Notes: generated by a model from the letters alone, not told the origin. A stretch of 64,000 nt of DNA from Sparassis latifolia (GCA_018466975.1 CM031554.1:1426001-1490000), one strand, 5' to 3'. Positions 1-12,640 are shown, counted from the first letter of the stretch. Translations and numbers: made by a program.

Positions 1-37
1 CTAATGCGAAATGACGAAAGTAACTGCGAACCAGGTC

Positions 38-1400
38 TCAAGTACCCGACATCTTCTTGAACAACCTGACTTTGAGCGGCATCTCCACCTTAATGCTCTC
101 CTTACTCACGGTAGGATACCGGACGCCAGCCGTGTTCCATACGATTGGCTTCTCGGTCAACTCGATGGTGAATTTCGGCAGCAGAACCGATAAAACGACC
201 TCTGCAGACGAGGACTTGTCAATTCTCTTAGGCGGGAGCGCGGCACGCAGTGCGCACTCATCTCCATTTCGTAGAACTTGAAGCCACTATTAAATATATT
301 GACTCACGCAAACGTTGAGTACTCAGTGCGTTTGAGGACTCACATACACCCTTTGCCGTCGCCCAAAAACGTCATGTTGAGGGGGGAGGTTTCAGTCACG
401 TGCACAATTCTCCGTCGAGGTGTCCCCACTCACAGGATCGAGAAGACGACAGGAACGCGGGCTTCAGTCACAGCGTTGGGGAGAGATATGTATCATCGCT
501 CGGGCTTCCACTCGAGCGCATCCTTGCTCCAGAGCATCTTGCTGAGGTTGGAACCCATGACACCGACGAAAATTCTGGTGCCTTTGGGGATGGGTACCTC
601 GTTCATCATCTAGCCGTTGATGCCTCGGATCGGCTCGGATAGTGGCAAGACCATGTTTTGCCTCGCTCTGTGAGACTTATGAGAGATGTAGTGATAACAA
701 ATAGATGTTCCACGTACAGGCGGCCCAGCATCCCGAGAGGGGGGTATCTTTGTACGGCGTGGCTTCAGAAGCATTCGGTGTTGAAGGAGACCCGGCTTAC
801 ACTCGCAGTGTCCCCGACAGACGGCATCAAGGTAAGGGAGCTGCATCAACTATAGACAATATCGCATGATTAAAGCTAAGCAACAGTCAATTCCCGACTA
901 ATGACGTCTGAGCCCAACTAAACGTACCGGATGATCTCCGACGCCTCTTCATAGACATATTGGTCCTTTACGATGATGCTGTGTAAAAGCCTTGGGGTCA
1001 TATACACAAAGTATAGGGTTCTAGCCGCATTTTTTTTGTTAGTCGTGCTCCCACCTACACCCAAGAATCCTTTTGAGGTTCACGACGGGGCCATAATTCT
1101 GTGCCACATCGACGTAAAAATCCCAACTGTGTCGGTCCATAAATTCGGAAATATTGCCTTGTCCAAGAGTGAGTTAATACCATTCGCAACATCGATGGGG
1201 ACACACCTGTCTAGAAGGGTTTGGCAGGAGGGCCCAGCAGATTCTCCAAGGGAGATTAGGCAATAGACCATCGTAAGTAATTGCGCCAGAAAGCTCATAA
1301 GGCTCCACATATCGAGGCGACATTGATTATAACAGTAATCGTGACGAGCGCTGTGGCAACTTGGTCTGGTCTTGAGACTATGGTGTGACAATTGTAGGTG
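38..1400 (-). pseudogene. decayed cytochrome P450 copy
   Basis: This is a broken tandem paralogue of the P450 gene just to its right. Reading leftwards on the minus strand, it has an N-terminal exon remnant near 1330-1190, an exon like the YVYDPKALHNIVVKDQYFYEE stretch of the intact gene near 1020-930, a K-helix piece (MQLPYLDAVCR) near 849-815, an LPLSEPIRGING piece near 640-610, a heme-loop remnant near 385-350 where FMGGGRAC has become FLGDGKGC, and a C-terminus (PLKV.LFK) that stops at 38-40. The whole middle, between the third exon and the K-helix (C-helix, I-helix and other parts), is missing, and the surviving exons are out of frame. It cannot encode a working monooxygenase. The tandem origin is inferred from matching exon order and wording. 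Confidence 0.8.
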
Positions 1401-1409
1401 GCAATTCAT

Positions 1410-2400
1410 GCATCATCATACAAAATTTGCAGGATGATTGACCACACGGCGAGATTTACCAAGAGACATTAACCAAGGGCATGAAAAGAAGGTATGATGA
1501 GACTGCAAAACAAGGTGTGATGAGGCAGAGGCATCTCGTAAATTAAGGACGAGCGTATCAGAGATAGAAATCGATGTGTGTGAATCAGACGTCGAGTCCT
1601 GCGGTCTGTGGGTACGCTGAGTGTAAATGATAGATAGATAATCTGTAAACGCAGCACACCAGACGGAGGTGCATCCGACGTAGCACCTCCCTGTTATGTT
1701 CAATACTAGAGTGCCAACAGTCGCCTGTGATAGAACGTGCGGCCTGGATGTAGGTACAGGCGTCATCAAGCCTGCTGGCCCTACATGACATTGGTGGTAG
1801 ACTGATATGCGCAGAAACGAAGGCATGTGCGTGCAACGATGCTTTATCGTGCCAAGGCCCAAATGCCACGAGCCCACGGTGGCTGAAGGTCGGGGGCAAT
1901 GTAAAGTGCTCAGTGCTCGTCCAAATTTGGAAGCTGTTCTGATCGTCGTTTTTGCGCACTTGCCCGTGCCACTTCCTGACACCCTGGCGATCGATGGGTC
2001 CCGGACATGTGAGACGGGCGTACACCGGCACAGCGGGACCCGTCTGGCTCTTGAGAATACATAACTTTTTGTCCGCAGTACTTGTTATAAGTGCACTGTT
2101 CTTATGATATGAACCAGATTGATGATGTACGCGCGGCCGTCCATGGCGGGGCTTCATCGCGATGCAGAAAGCACAATCAATGAGAGGGCTGTTATTCGAG
2201 ATAGGGATTGAACCTTGGTGTCATAAAGCGGTATGGAAAGATTTTAGCAGAATAAGGCGGAGTCTCAGCTATGCAGCAGTGGAGGCCGTAAACCGAAGAT
2301 CACTTTTCCTGGAGGCCAACAGATCTCCGAGAAAGTGCACGTTCAATCAATTCCACGATGTCTAGTTCAAAGTCATCACAAGTCAACAATATCGTACATG
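1410..2400. other. stretch without a recognisable gene
   Basis: No gene is recognised between the P450 pseudogene and the intact P450. Around 1500-1570 the sequence resembles the region upstream of the intact P450 (about 4970-5050; shared gatgag.cagag and agagatagaa blocks), which suggests that the tandem duplication carried its 5' flank. Minus-strand open frames exist here, but none shows a recognisable motif. Confidence 0.4.
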
Positions 2401-2418
2401 GCGAAACATAGCTCTGGA

Positions 2419-4810
2419 TCAAGCATCTGACTCCTTGAACAGCCCCACTTTCAGCGGCATCTCCGCCTTGAGGCTCTCTGCGCCTATAGTGGGATAGCGG
2501 ACTCCAGCCAAGTTCCACAGAATTGGCTTCTCGGTTATCTCGAAGGTGAATGATGGCAAGAGGACGGACAAGACGACCTCTACTATGGCAGGCTCGTCAG
2601 TTCTGTTCCGCTGTGAGATAGTAGAATACTCACTCATTTCCATCTCTGAGAACTTGAAGCCACTGCGAAGAATTGGTTCAGATGCTTTTGATTACTGTTC
2701 CGGCACCACTTACATGCACGCTCTTCCGCCGCCCATAAACGTCATCCTGCACAGAAACCTTGTTAGCTCGCATTTCGTCGTATTACAATAGATCACAGCT
2801 CACAAGTTTGAATACACTCCCGGGATATGAGCATCGGTCAGAGCAGTCGGAAGCGGCGACAGCCAGCGCTCAGGCTTCCACTCGAGAGCATCCTCGCCCC
2901 AGAGTGCTTTGCTCAAGTTCGACCCCATGACGCCAACAAAGATTCTGGTGCCCTTCGGGACGGGGACCTCATTAATCATCTCTCCGTTGACGCCTCTGAT
3001 GGGCGCAGACAGGGGGAGGATCATATCCTTGCTGGCTCTGCGAAACGACTCGTGAGTGTCCGCCAAGAGCACACGGAGTGACAGAGTTAACATACTTTCG
3101 CTCTATGATGGGGGCCGCTGGATGACTTCGCTAGCGTGAGCTGCGGTTAGGTTTAATCATGACTGCTGCGACTCACACCCGCAAAGTCTCCCGGCAGATG
3201 GCGTCCAAGTAGGGCAGCTGCATCAGCGCGTCGTAAGACAGCTCGCCGCCGTTGCGTGCCTCAATGATCTCAGTGCGCAATTTATCCTGGACATCTGGGC
3301 GCAGCGCCATATATTGTAATATCTGCGCGAGAGTATTGGAAGTGGTGTCCATCGCCGCGAAGGTGAGTATCCTGCAGAACATTCGTTCGTTCAGATCAGC
3401 CAGCACCGTAGCAGTACAACGACAACAAAATATCTGTACTCACGCCATCTGTCCCAATAGCTGATCCTCCGGGAGCTTGTCCTCCTCTGACTTGGCCGCC
3501 ATATTCGCCTTGACTGGGTAACGTGTCAGCGATTAGGTTCTCAGAATGAGAACAACATACTCAGGACACTCATAATGTCTCTGCCTTCTCCGATCTGGTG
3601 CATGACCGCTTCGTCGCCTTGGAGAAGAGCCGCCTTCTTCGCGTCGAAAATCTCCCGCGATCTCTTCTCCAGCGTGTCCACGGCGGACTTGATCCGCTGT
3701 ACGCGCCTGTTCGGAATCAGCCCGACAAGACGCCTGCGGAGAGACGCTGGCCCCAGCTGCATAAGGTACGGCAAAGCATAACGAACAAGACCCAATGAAA
3801 ACGTGACAGGGCTGCGTAGACCGAGTCCGGTGAATTTGGACGCGTCAGACAGGATCAAGTATGGCCTGGAAACATCGCGGCACTTACAAAATAGTTTTCA
3901 ACGCGTCTCCAAATTCGTCCGAAGCATCCTCGATGAGAGGATCGAACGAATATCCAAGCCCGCCCTGCCCGATCAGCTCGAGCGCAGTGCGGCTCATCCA
4001 CCCCAAGATGTCAAGCTCCCCCGGACCATTAGCGACACGCGATGCAATTGCGATTTGCAGCTGAAGTAAGTGAGCAAGTGAGCGCGGATGGACACAACGG
4101 GGATGGGGACGCACCTTGTTGGCGATATTGTAGAAGATGGGGAGCATGTAGCGCATGTGGGCGACGGAGAAGGCCGGGTTCAGAATCTTCCTCTGTTTAC
4201 GATGAACATCGCCTGTCTGCCATTCAGCCACGCGCAATACACCTGAAGGTTAGCTCGTTCACAAACCTAGCGTTGCCAGCAAACCTGGACCGAAGAGAAG
4301 GTGATTGAACCTGAGCGAATAATCAATATCTGACTCGAATTATGTGACGGAGATAATTGTATGTACTGGAGGGTCGAACGAGGTTCTTCGTAAAAGTATT
4401 GGTCCTTGACAACAATGTTATGCAGCGCCTTCGGATCGTAAACATACAGTGTCGGTTCCTGAAAACACGGAATGTGTGTCACTAAACGAAGCCCGTGAAG
4501 TCAGCGACCGCTGTGCCCACGCCAAGAAAACCCTTCAAGTTGACGACACGCCCATAGTTTCGTGCCACGTCGAGGTGGAAGTCCCAACCATGACGGTTCA
4601 CGAAGGGCCCAATGTTTCCTGGCAAATCAAGCATATTAATGATTGAGGTAGTTGACAGCAGCAGTAGAACTCACCTGTCCAGAAAGACTGGGATGGCGGC
4701 CCCGGAAGATTATTGAAGGGTGATTTCATGACGAAGTGCCGCAGCACTTTACGCCACGATATCCAGATAACTGCACATATGAGGACGCTTTGCAGCACAG
4801 ATGTAAACAT
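2419..4810 (-). CDS. cytochrome P450 monooxygenase
   Basis: Predicted heme-thiolate monooxygenase of the endoplasmic reticulum membrane; substrate unknown. The first ATG (4808-4810) starts a hydrophobic anchor (MFTSVLQSVLICAVIWISW) followed by the proline hinge NNLPGPP. About 14 exons with short GT-AG introns give a protein of roughly 540 residues, usual for fungal P450s. Visible landmarks in order are the C-helix neighbourhood HRKQRKILNPAFSV, the I-helix AAMDTTSNTL (3360-3330), the K-helix ExxR as ETLRV (about 3175), PERW (about 2855), the heme loop FMGGGRACM followed after an intron by GFKF (2740-2650), and the C-terminus ending at 2419. An intron separates the heme Cys exon from the following helix. 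A decayed copy lies immediately downstream. The wording of the heme loop is typical of agaricomycete clan members, but I cannot give a CYP family number from the sequence alone. Confidence 0.9.
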
Positions 4811-4899
4811 GATGAAGTGCGCCGCACACAGCAAGGCAGAAATTGAATGGTGGGTGTCGACCGTAAAAGCATTCTCTGTAGCTTATATATGCCTCCTCT

Positions 4900-5740
4900 G
4901 CATGTACAAGAATGACAGAGCACGGCAAAACGGGCAATGAGCTTTGAGTCAAGGTTCCCAAAGGAGACATGATGAGACAGAGCGCACATCATTAAAGCAA
5001 GCACGAGTGTCGAGGACCTCTGTGGCACCAGAGATAGAAGACGGTCGATATGAATGAAATGGGCAGAGAAGACGTCGCGTACGGGGAACGTAAGGCCTTC
5101 GACCTCGAGAAGTGAACAGATATCCTTGAGAGTGGAGCATACTGGCCTGACACCACTCGGAGGACAGAATGAATTCTGCATGTATTCATGAAGCATCCAG
5201 TCTGCATAACTGATGTTCCAACTTTCCAACTGTAGGCGTGGCTCACTAGCCAGCTTTAGCCTGTAGGAGGACTCATCGAGAAGAACACGACAGACACAGC
5301 GAATCAGCCTCTTGTTGTGAAATAACGACGACAGGTAGCCGTCGTTCTGCGACAGGAGAAGTGCGGAAATAGGAGTTCGTTGTGGTGCCAGACGCGCAGT
5401 CCGGTCACCCCTAGACAAAGCATGTTGACAAAGGTTGACAAAGTGGTGGACTGAGTCAGGGAGGTGTTCTCATTCTGCCCGGTGAGTACTTCTGCCTGTG
5501 TCAGTAGCACTGACAAAGATATGCCAGCAATAATGAGAGCAGTTTTCAAGATACCCTGGGTGGAAAGAACGCATAGAAGAAGGAACGGACTTGGTGAAAA
5601 AAGACGGTCAATGATAGTAATCCTTGGGACGATGATTGAACTGCGAGCTCCCATTGGCCCAGCGCGTAGTTTTCGTAGCTTTGCGGAGCTCCGATTGGAT
5701 GATCTCCGCCCAAAGCCTGGCCTCGGACAATCTATCAATG
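4900..5740 (-). CDS. possible multi-pass membrane protein (incomplete model)
   Basis: The minus strand holds a hydrophobic, exon-like reading frame at about 5620-5304 with two likely membrane segments (around ILKTALIIAGISLSVLL and TLSTFVNMLCLGVTGLRVW), then a charged loop beginning HHNELLFPHF. The second segment followed by W-x-x-x-x-F/L resembles the TLATNxxATALIAYRAWxHRRxL stretch of a very common agaricomycete membrane-protein family of unknown role. Downstream frames at 5300-4960 are open but not clearly homologous, so the 3' half may be degenerate or badly split by introns. It is transcribed towards the P450 from the same strand. I am confident only that a hydrophobic coding-like segment is present. 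Confidence 0.35.
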
Positions 5741-6940
5741 GAGGTGGATTGCGGAGATGGAATTGTCTTTTTGAGAATGAACTGTCCCTTGCACTGCGCG
5801 CATGGGTGTACGGAGGTTTAACTGCAATATCCTGTTGTCAGAAAAACTCTTTGTCGAGTGCGCATCCAGAAGCTCAGAAAGATGCCTTTAAGACACTTCC
5901 CTTTCTGCTATCTGCCTGTTGCGGCTGTTGGTAAGCCACCATTGCCTGTCGTGAGAGCTCTCGATGGCTGCCTATCGGCCGAAGTCGTTTTCCGCTTTCT
6001 GTACTCTTTCTTCAGCGGGGAACTGGTATTATTTATACAAATAGCTTTATAATAAGCTGTGAAAAATACTCGCTGAGAAGGTGCGAAGAGCACACTGGGA
6101 GAACTCTGCGATTTGTTGGCATTGTACAGATGACACGTTCGGCTGGGTCTAGGCCGTCGACGCGACGCGCCTTGTCACGCTCGCGACATGTCACGACGGA
6201 CCCCACCGGCGCACGATCCCGACGGCTGGCTCTGAGGTTGATCGATTGATCGCGCATCCGATCGATGACTCCGCTGCCGCAAAGCGACCAAATTTTGGAC
6301 GACCACGCGCCTATGCTCGATGGCGCGAAGTCAAGTACTTCCTCGTTTGAAGCGCATAGGGCCCACAGAAGGAGTGAGCGTCAAATTTTCATTAGCTATC
6401 TTAGCTGACCGAGACATCGACGCAAGATTACTGGTTCACTGGGACCTGCGCATGCGTCTCTCGCCTCGTACGTTGCCGCCATCGCTCTTTCGGGGGAGGT
6501 ATACAGTACAAAACACCGCGTCAGCCGGACGTGATTTTCTGCGCGGCCGTGACTTCGTCCTTCACGTCCACGGGGAGGAAATGCTTTGATCAAATTTTGC
6601 ATTCATCACAAGATTGTTCCAGTTCCGAAGCCCTGGACTAAAGGAACATCGGCAATACGTGGTTGAAGATGCCTTGAATAGCGCAGTCGACGACGAGTTC
6701 GACGATGAAAAATGGGGGCCGGTGAATCTGGTGATCGTAATATCAGAAAAATGATGAGTAGTTGCGAGTGACAGCGTAAACAATAAGCGAAGAAAACGAG
6801 GACGAAGGGCGCACGAGTGTCACGCGAATTGATACAGCTGAGGGCGGACGAGTAACCTGAAAAAGACTCCAAAGAGTCATTGGCAGAGAGAATGCATGAA
6901 GTGGACCACGTACCGGAGTCACCGAGGTTGACGGTCGTCT
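5741..6940. other. intergenic, no gene seen
   Basis: Both strands were checked. Short open frames show no recognisable motifs or convincing intron-exon structure. The stretch around 6120-6310 is GC-rich with many CGA/CGAC words. I see no supported gene here. Confidence 0.4.
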
Positions 6941-9608
6941 CTATCCAAAGCGCGCGCCGATCCCATGCATAGCCGGCGAGATTATCAGATGATTGCGTCC
7001 GAGCATTGGAGGGATGGGAGGGAAGGATGAGCGCAGAGGAGAGTAGAAGAAAATGATAGACGCAGGTGAAACCTGCGTAAAGGGTTAACATGTAAGATGC
7101 AAAAGAGACTCATCCGTATTGCGAGAGAGACTCCTCGGCCATTGCAAGCGGGAAGAGCCCTTATCAACGAACATGAGGCATTCACCCACTACACATGAAC
7201 CAAATACTGCAGGTATGGACACGACTATGCATGAGGTGAGGCGCTCCAAGGATTTACCCGTTCCTGTGTGTTCTGATGAGCAGGTCCAAATATACGTTGC
7301 GACACTGAACGTACGCCTGTTCAATCACACCTGCGGGACTTCGATCACAGCGCCAGAGGTGAGAAGATGACAGATACAGCTCGCGTCCCAACACCGTCCA
7401 TTGGCCAACCGAATGGCAGTGCTATGTAGGTGCGTATATTTCAGAAGGGAGCAAAAACCCTGCCTCGAGGTGTGCGAGAGGGGCACCAACATCCGAAGCA
7501 GTATTGTCGGAAGCAGAAAGGAACAGACAGAATTTCATGCAGCATGCATCGGCGTCTGGCACATACGCTCTCACCTAAGGTTCTCCTCTGCTATACGGTG
7601 ACTGAGCACAACAAGTTTTGGACCAAGTTGCTGTCTTCCGAACTTCAACGCGTCTTGTCACGCGTCACTCGTGACCACCCTAGTCGTCTTCAAGTTATCA
7701 CAATCATCGGGTGGGAAGTCGATTGCTGTCTACATCTCTCTGGAAACATTACAGCAGAAACGACATTTCACATTACACGAATTACAGGCGCGATGGAAAA
7801 CCAAGTCAAAAAACAAGGAAATTCGGCGCACGTTGGTTTCCCCGCCAGCGACCAGCACAGGCGGGTACTTATCCCGAGGGCCACGAAAAGGCCTGCACCA
7901 GGACAGACGAGCGAAATCGCAAGTCGGCCCGTACCTCGGGACGCACCTTATAATGTGTCCTCGACCTAACTCCCGCTCCATCCCATCCGTGCGTCGTCTG
8001 CTTCCTATCGTCGAGTCGTTCGATCGGCCTTTTTTCCATTTCTTCTTCGTCATATGCCTCTACTGCTCTCGTTTGTTTCATCGTCCTGTTCACCCGTCGT
8101 TCTGCTTGATACCGGTGTCGGCGCCCTCTTCTTCGTCGTGTACCGCTGCTGCTCTCGTTTGTTTTTTATCTCCTCCGTCGTATGCCTCTTCGCCAGCCAG
8201 GACACCGGTGCTGGTGTCTTGATCTTGAATACGTCTTGAGGCTGATGCCCAGGGCCAGAGTGTTCAGATCATTGCAATTGTCGATGTGGTCGCGCTTAAT
8301 CGTGTTCGCGTATTTGGCGAGGGGCTTACTGGCACTCACTTACACATGTCGATTGTCTTGATTATTCGATCATTCTCGTGCTTGAGTTCACTCTCTTAAT
8401 ACAATGGCCTATGTGCCAGTCAGCACATCGAGTATTTGGAGAAGCTAGTAGACACACCTCAATTCTGTCGTGGCCCCGGTTGTCATTCAAGACAGCATGT
8501 TCGGAAATAGATAACATGATTGTCAGTCGCAGTCGACGGTATACCAAGAAGGGCATACCTTACTGGCCATATGTGTGCATGGCACATCTGCGGGGTGGTC
8601 ATTTTCCGCGGAGAGCACAGTTAGTGAGTGGTGTTCGGTGCACAGAGATGACAAACTCACCATCTTACATCCAGTGTGCGGGAGAATCTCAAACCGAAGG
8701 CCGTGACTCAGCTTTTTCGTCTCGTGTTCTTGCCGCGCTACACGGTTTCGCTCACTCTCACATTATGTTCGCCACTTGATCGCTTCCAGGCCATGTCGCC
8801 ATTGTTGTTGATGTCACACTCTTACGTTTATGGCCTGTGTATGTCAACAAATCAGCCACGATTGTAAGACGATGGATACCAGGCTGTGAACATACCTGTC
8901 TTACTCTGATGTGGTGTGGCGCAATCATAGACGGCAGTGTGCAAGTCGAGATGACTGTTAGCAAGCATCCATGGTAGGTAATGGTCAGACGTACCTCAAT
9001 GGACATCTGTGCATAGCACACTCACGAGTGCGGATGGACTGACAAGGACAATCCAAGGTCGTGACTGATGCTCAACTTATAGAACAGAGGACAGATGGAC
9101 GTACCTTGAAAAGGTCAAGGGTCACTCGGAGGGCCGACTCATTGCTCTGTTGTGGAGTCTTGTTCGTATCTCACGCATTTCTGAGTGTAACTTAAACACT
9201 TGCGGTTCACGGCCAAGCTTATCCTGCATAGCGATGATCTTGTCCTTGATGTCACGCTCTTGTTCTTATGGCCTGCGTGTACGAATCATTGAGTGAGCTT
9301 CTGACAATGATGCCACATGATGTATCCCATATAACGAACATACCTTTCTCAGGTCCAGACTCTAGCATGGCGCAGGTCAACAACGATGGCAAGTGGATGA
9401 ATAGAGGATGATTGAAGTGCGTTGGTGACATCCCCGGCGAGGACGTACCTTGGTGGTCGTCTAGCGGGGCGACAACAACGAGGTGAATGAAGGAGAGAGT
9501 GGAGGAAGATCGTGTGAGGAAGGGAAGAGATAGACAAAGGTGAGTAGCAATCGACGGAGAGGGATGGAAGGGATAACTTGAAGTAAACAATTCGTACCAC
9601 CACTCGGG

Positions 9609-9616
9609 CTTTTATA
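9609..9616 (-). promoter_or_regulatory. TATA box conserved in all three repeat copies
   Basis: TATAAAAG on the minus strand, followed (reading minus) by a CT-rich leader of about 90 nt typical of fungal transcription starts. The same box and leader occur at 28858-28865 (minus) and 59006-59013 (plus). Confidence 0.5.
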
Positions 9617-10096
9617 CGCCGTGGTGGCCACCATTTCCACTTCATGGGCGCTCGCGGTAGACCAAACCTCGTGTTGTGGTCCAAACCTCGCGTTGTGGCT
9701 CGAACTGCGTATTGCTGTTCGCGATCGTCCTGCAGGTCTGCGCCATATTCATGCCACCGTTGTTGTGGTTTGATCTGTGGTCCATTCCTATTAGTTAGCC
9801 AATTGCACGGAGTCGAACCTAGCTACCTTTCTGCTTCCCCTCACAGGATTATAGGCATTGCATATTCATCTTAATAGATCATGTGGATGGCACTGTTCGT
9901 GACACACCGCATCTGTCAATTCATTCTGATCCCACTTACTACTGTACTTTGTCGCTCAGATTCACTGCCCTCGCGGCTTTGCCGGAGGTCTATCTCTTAT
10001 TTCAAATTGAAGCTGCTGCTACTATATGAGTATGTTATGTTCCACAGGACTGTCGCACAGTTAGTTGACACTCTTTTCCCCAGCACACGCATATGC

Positions 10097-10376
10097 CGTC
10101 CAGACAAACTTTGGGCGAAATCCACGCACAACCCTATAATCCAGACAGTTTGGGAGATATGTTTTGAAAAGCCTGGTCCGGACATTTTGGCCCAATAGAG
10201 CTCTCGGTGAGCGCCAAAATGGCGCTTTCGGGAGCCTGATGCCGCCATCCAGATAAGATTTAGGGGGAAATTGACACTTCACCCTGATTTCATCCAGACA
10301 AAGGTTGATTTTCGGGTTTCGGCGCTTAGACATTTTTGGGCTCACCGGATCAGGGTTGTTCTATAATCCGGGGTCC
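10097..10376. mobile_element. copy-specific ~280 bp insertion in repeat copy 1
   Basis: Aligning copy 1 with the inverted copy at 58440-58620 shows continuous homology up to about 10096 and again from about 10377 (tggtgctatgtta). Between these lies a ~280 bp block unrelated to the other copy. It contains two CTATAATCC words (near its start and at its right end) and a GGTCCGGAC palindrome at about 10170. No clean terminal inverted repeat or target duplication could be fixed, so its nature as an insertion is inferred from the comparison only. Confidence 0.4.
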
Positions 10377-10800
10377 TGGTGCTATGTTATCTTCGTCTCT
10401 GTCTACGATTCTTTGAAGCTTATTCAAGGCAGGCGCGGAGGGCCGGAGACGTACACAGGTACCAGAAAGTCATTCACCCGGATACCGCGGACCGAGGTGC
10501 TATGCAAACTGCCCGTGCTCCATCTATGGTGGCTTGCTGAGAATATTTCAAGACGCCTAACTGTGGTCGCTGCTGCGCCACTGAGGAGGCTATCTGCACA
10601 AAGGCCATGTAGCGGAAATGAAAGGGTTATAAACGTACCAGAACGAGAACCTTATCAATTGTGATTCAACTGCGAGCTTTTAGTCCTGCTCACCGAGGAT
10701 GTCCTTTGATTGCTGTTCGGCCGTGCACTGGCGATGAGAACCCGGATACTAAGGTTCCAAGGAACGCCTATCACAGGAGTCACCGCCCCTCGCCATGGTC

Positions 10801-11850
10801 GTTATCGTCCCTAGCGCTCCTGAAATCCTGGAAATATTCTTGTTGCTGCATCGGGAGAGGTCACCCAAAGCGACTGGATGTATATGATAAATGATGACGA
10901 TAGTCCTGATTTGGGGAGCAGAGGGTGCAGCAAGAGTAAATTGCATCATCTAACTATCGCTGGCCCACATAATTGAAGTGGACACAACAGTACTTGTGGT
11001 AGAGGCAAAGGGCTCACTGACAGAGAAGATTGCATGGATAACGGTCAGGGGAGGATGCAGTGCACTTTGCCGCGGGGTGCAGCTCGCTGGCTACCAGGGT
11101 CTGGTCCATCGGCGACACCACCGCGCTGCAGGTGGCGGAGGACATGTATGCACGCCATTTCCACATTCATGACCCAGATGTTCTCCCAATAATATGGAAG
11201 CCGAGCGTGCATTGCACGACGCTGTACGAAGTTCGCTAGAGAGGATGAGGAGTAAAATGCTACGCCACCTCGGCGCAGTGGTGTTCACATCGTAGAATGC
11301 GGTAAACATGGATGCATCGACATTAATGACGGCTGGTGAGATGCACACTCGATGACGGCGACGGAGTAAGAAAGGCTGACGGCCGCCAAATTGACAGTCC
11401 ACCGGCGCCTAACGCTGGAAGCGTCACGCGCGAGCTGAAGGAGCCGAACGGCGCCGAGAAGGACCCCGTGAACCGGAGGCCGCGACACGAAGGGCGGGGC
11501 GCGAGGGGGGCGCGAGAGGGAGCGGCGCGGGAGGAGCAGGCGAAAACCGCGGCGGGAGGGCGCGCGGTGCGCACGTCGAATATATCCGCCCTTTTTCCGG
11601 GCCAGGGAGGGCCAGGAAGGAGGGGCGCGTTCAGTAGGGAGGGTCAGGGAGAACAGACAGGCGCCCTGGCGTCGCCCAAAGGGGGAGGCCCCACAAGCGC
11701 CCCGCTGGACTGTAAACGCGCCCGTCAGGACTGTAAATCTGGCGACCCGAAGCAAGCTGGAGTGGGGGCTGAATCTCGCGGGGAACCGCGCCACGGCCCC
11801 CCACGAACGCGTGGCTGACCGACAGATTTACAGTCCTCAAATTTATGTCC
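10801..11850. other. no gene; GC-rich island with repeated motif
   Basis: Nothing recognisable lies between 10800 and 11330. From about 11400 to 11820 the sequence becomes strongly GC-rich. The 160-codon open frame there is rich in G, A, R and P and is probably a by-product of composition. GGACTGTAAA-type words occur at about 11705 and 11728 and inverted at about 11823. Confidence 0.4.
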
Positions 11851-11853
11851 CCT

Positions 11854-12075
11854 TGGCGTATGGAGGTCGTTTGGTTACGGTTCGTTTAAGGACAGATGCC
11901 GTGATGCCGACGCGTGGCCCTCACGTGGATTATCCAGGAGACCTCAGTCACCCTCTACGTGCGCTAGTACCTTTTCCTTAGCAATTCTTGCCACACGTCG
12001 TGCTCGCTGTGCGTCGGCTCAAGCTCATCATCGCTGACGACAAGCTCCACTACATAGTATATATGCCAAAATTCT
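11854..12075 (+). repeat. left arm of ~220 bp inverted repeat
   Basis: The sequence starting CGTATGGAGGTCGTTTGGTT is repeated in inverted orientation at about 19550-19772 with roughly 90 percent identity by eye, including a shared ATATATGCCAAAATTCT block at the inner end. The two arms face each other around the SDR gene. This could be the terminal inverted repeat of an element or two copies of a gene fragment; one frame in the right arm is open (ELHYVIYAKILA). Confidence 0.7.
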
Positions 12076-12094
12076 TGCAAATTTTTTCATTTCC

Positions 12095-12640
12095 ACTACT
12101 ACCATATACATTGTAAGAGGTATTTGTCTCCTGCTCCCCAACCCTCATCATCTGCTCGCGGTTGTACATGCTCATCCCGCGTGCCCCCACACCAAAGCCG
12201 TTCGGCTCCATGCAGTTTGCCCTCGCCAATATTGTGTCCTCGCGCGAGTCCGTGCCCTTGCCCGCGGTGTCTGCAGATATACAAAGGGCTCGGACGTGTT
12301 TGTGTTCGGTGACCCCATGCCGTTCCCGTTCACCAGCAGCGCACCAGTGTTCAGCGACACCAGTGACGAATGCCCTTACGCCATTGCGTGGTACCCACCC
12401 GGGCTCGGCACCATTGCATATGGGTGCAGGCTAAGCCCCGCATCGCATTCTCCCTCGCGTTCCCGCTCCCGCACCTGCTGCTGGCTTGCCCGCTGACTCG
12501 TGGGCACCAGGGACTGCATGCTGATATGCTTGCATGATCCGCCACGCGAGTCCTGCCCCAGCTTCTGACTGCTGCTCTTTCTGTGCGCGGGCATCGGCGT
12601 GAGTACGAGTGGGGAAGAAGGTGACTGCGGCATGTCCTGC
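12095..12640 (-). other. low-complexity coding-like remnant
   Basis: On the minus strand, frames rich in S, P, Q, T and R run through this region (for example HRKSSSQKLGQDSRGG, QQQVREREREGE and NTGALLVNGNGMGSPNTNTS), with frame changes near 12375. The composition resembles the disordered part of a fungal regulator, but no DNA-binding domain is visible. It lies directly downstream of the interrupted SDR reading frame. It may be a degraded separate gene or an aberrant extension of the SDR gene. Confidence 0.2.

Larger units (their letters stand above)
6950..10800 (+). repeat. dispersed repeat family, copy 1
   Basis: This is one of three long related segments in the window. It matches 25480-29220 in the same orientation and 58061-60985 in inverted orientation. 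Clear anchor blocks are the stretch around 6955-7330 (matches 25505-25865), the stretch around 7790-7990 ending in a C/G-rich promoter-like part (matches 27245-27460 and 60985-60700), the TATA block at 9609-9616, and 10430-10800 (matches 58450-58075). It carries a private insertion at about 10097-10376. No long open frame spans it, and the class of element is not recognised. Confidence 0.8.

Noticed and set aside
4811..4834. Upstream start of the P450 at 4834
   Set aside because: That codon is TTG. The first ATG, at 4808-4810, begins a proper membrane anchor.
9795..9870. tRNA-like T-arm (GGTTCGACTCC on the minus strand) in repeat copy 1
   Set aside because: The flanking stem does not pair, no anticodon arm or A box is present, and the matching place in copy 2 is altered. 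Not supported as a tRNA or tRNA-derived SINE.
6950..10800. Helitron interpretation of the dispersed repeat
   Set aside because: No Rep/helicase coding and no CTRR end with a hairpin could be located at either boundary.
11336..11818. 160-codon open frame in the GC-rich island
   Set aside because: It is open on both strands, has low-complexity G/R/P/A composition and has no motif. It is best explained by base composition.
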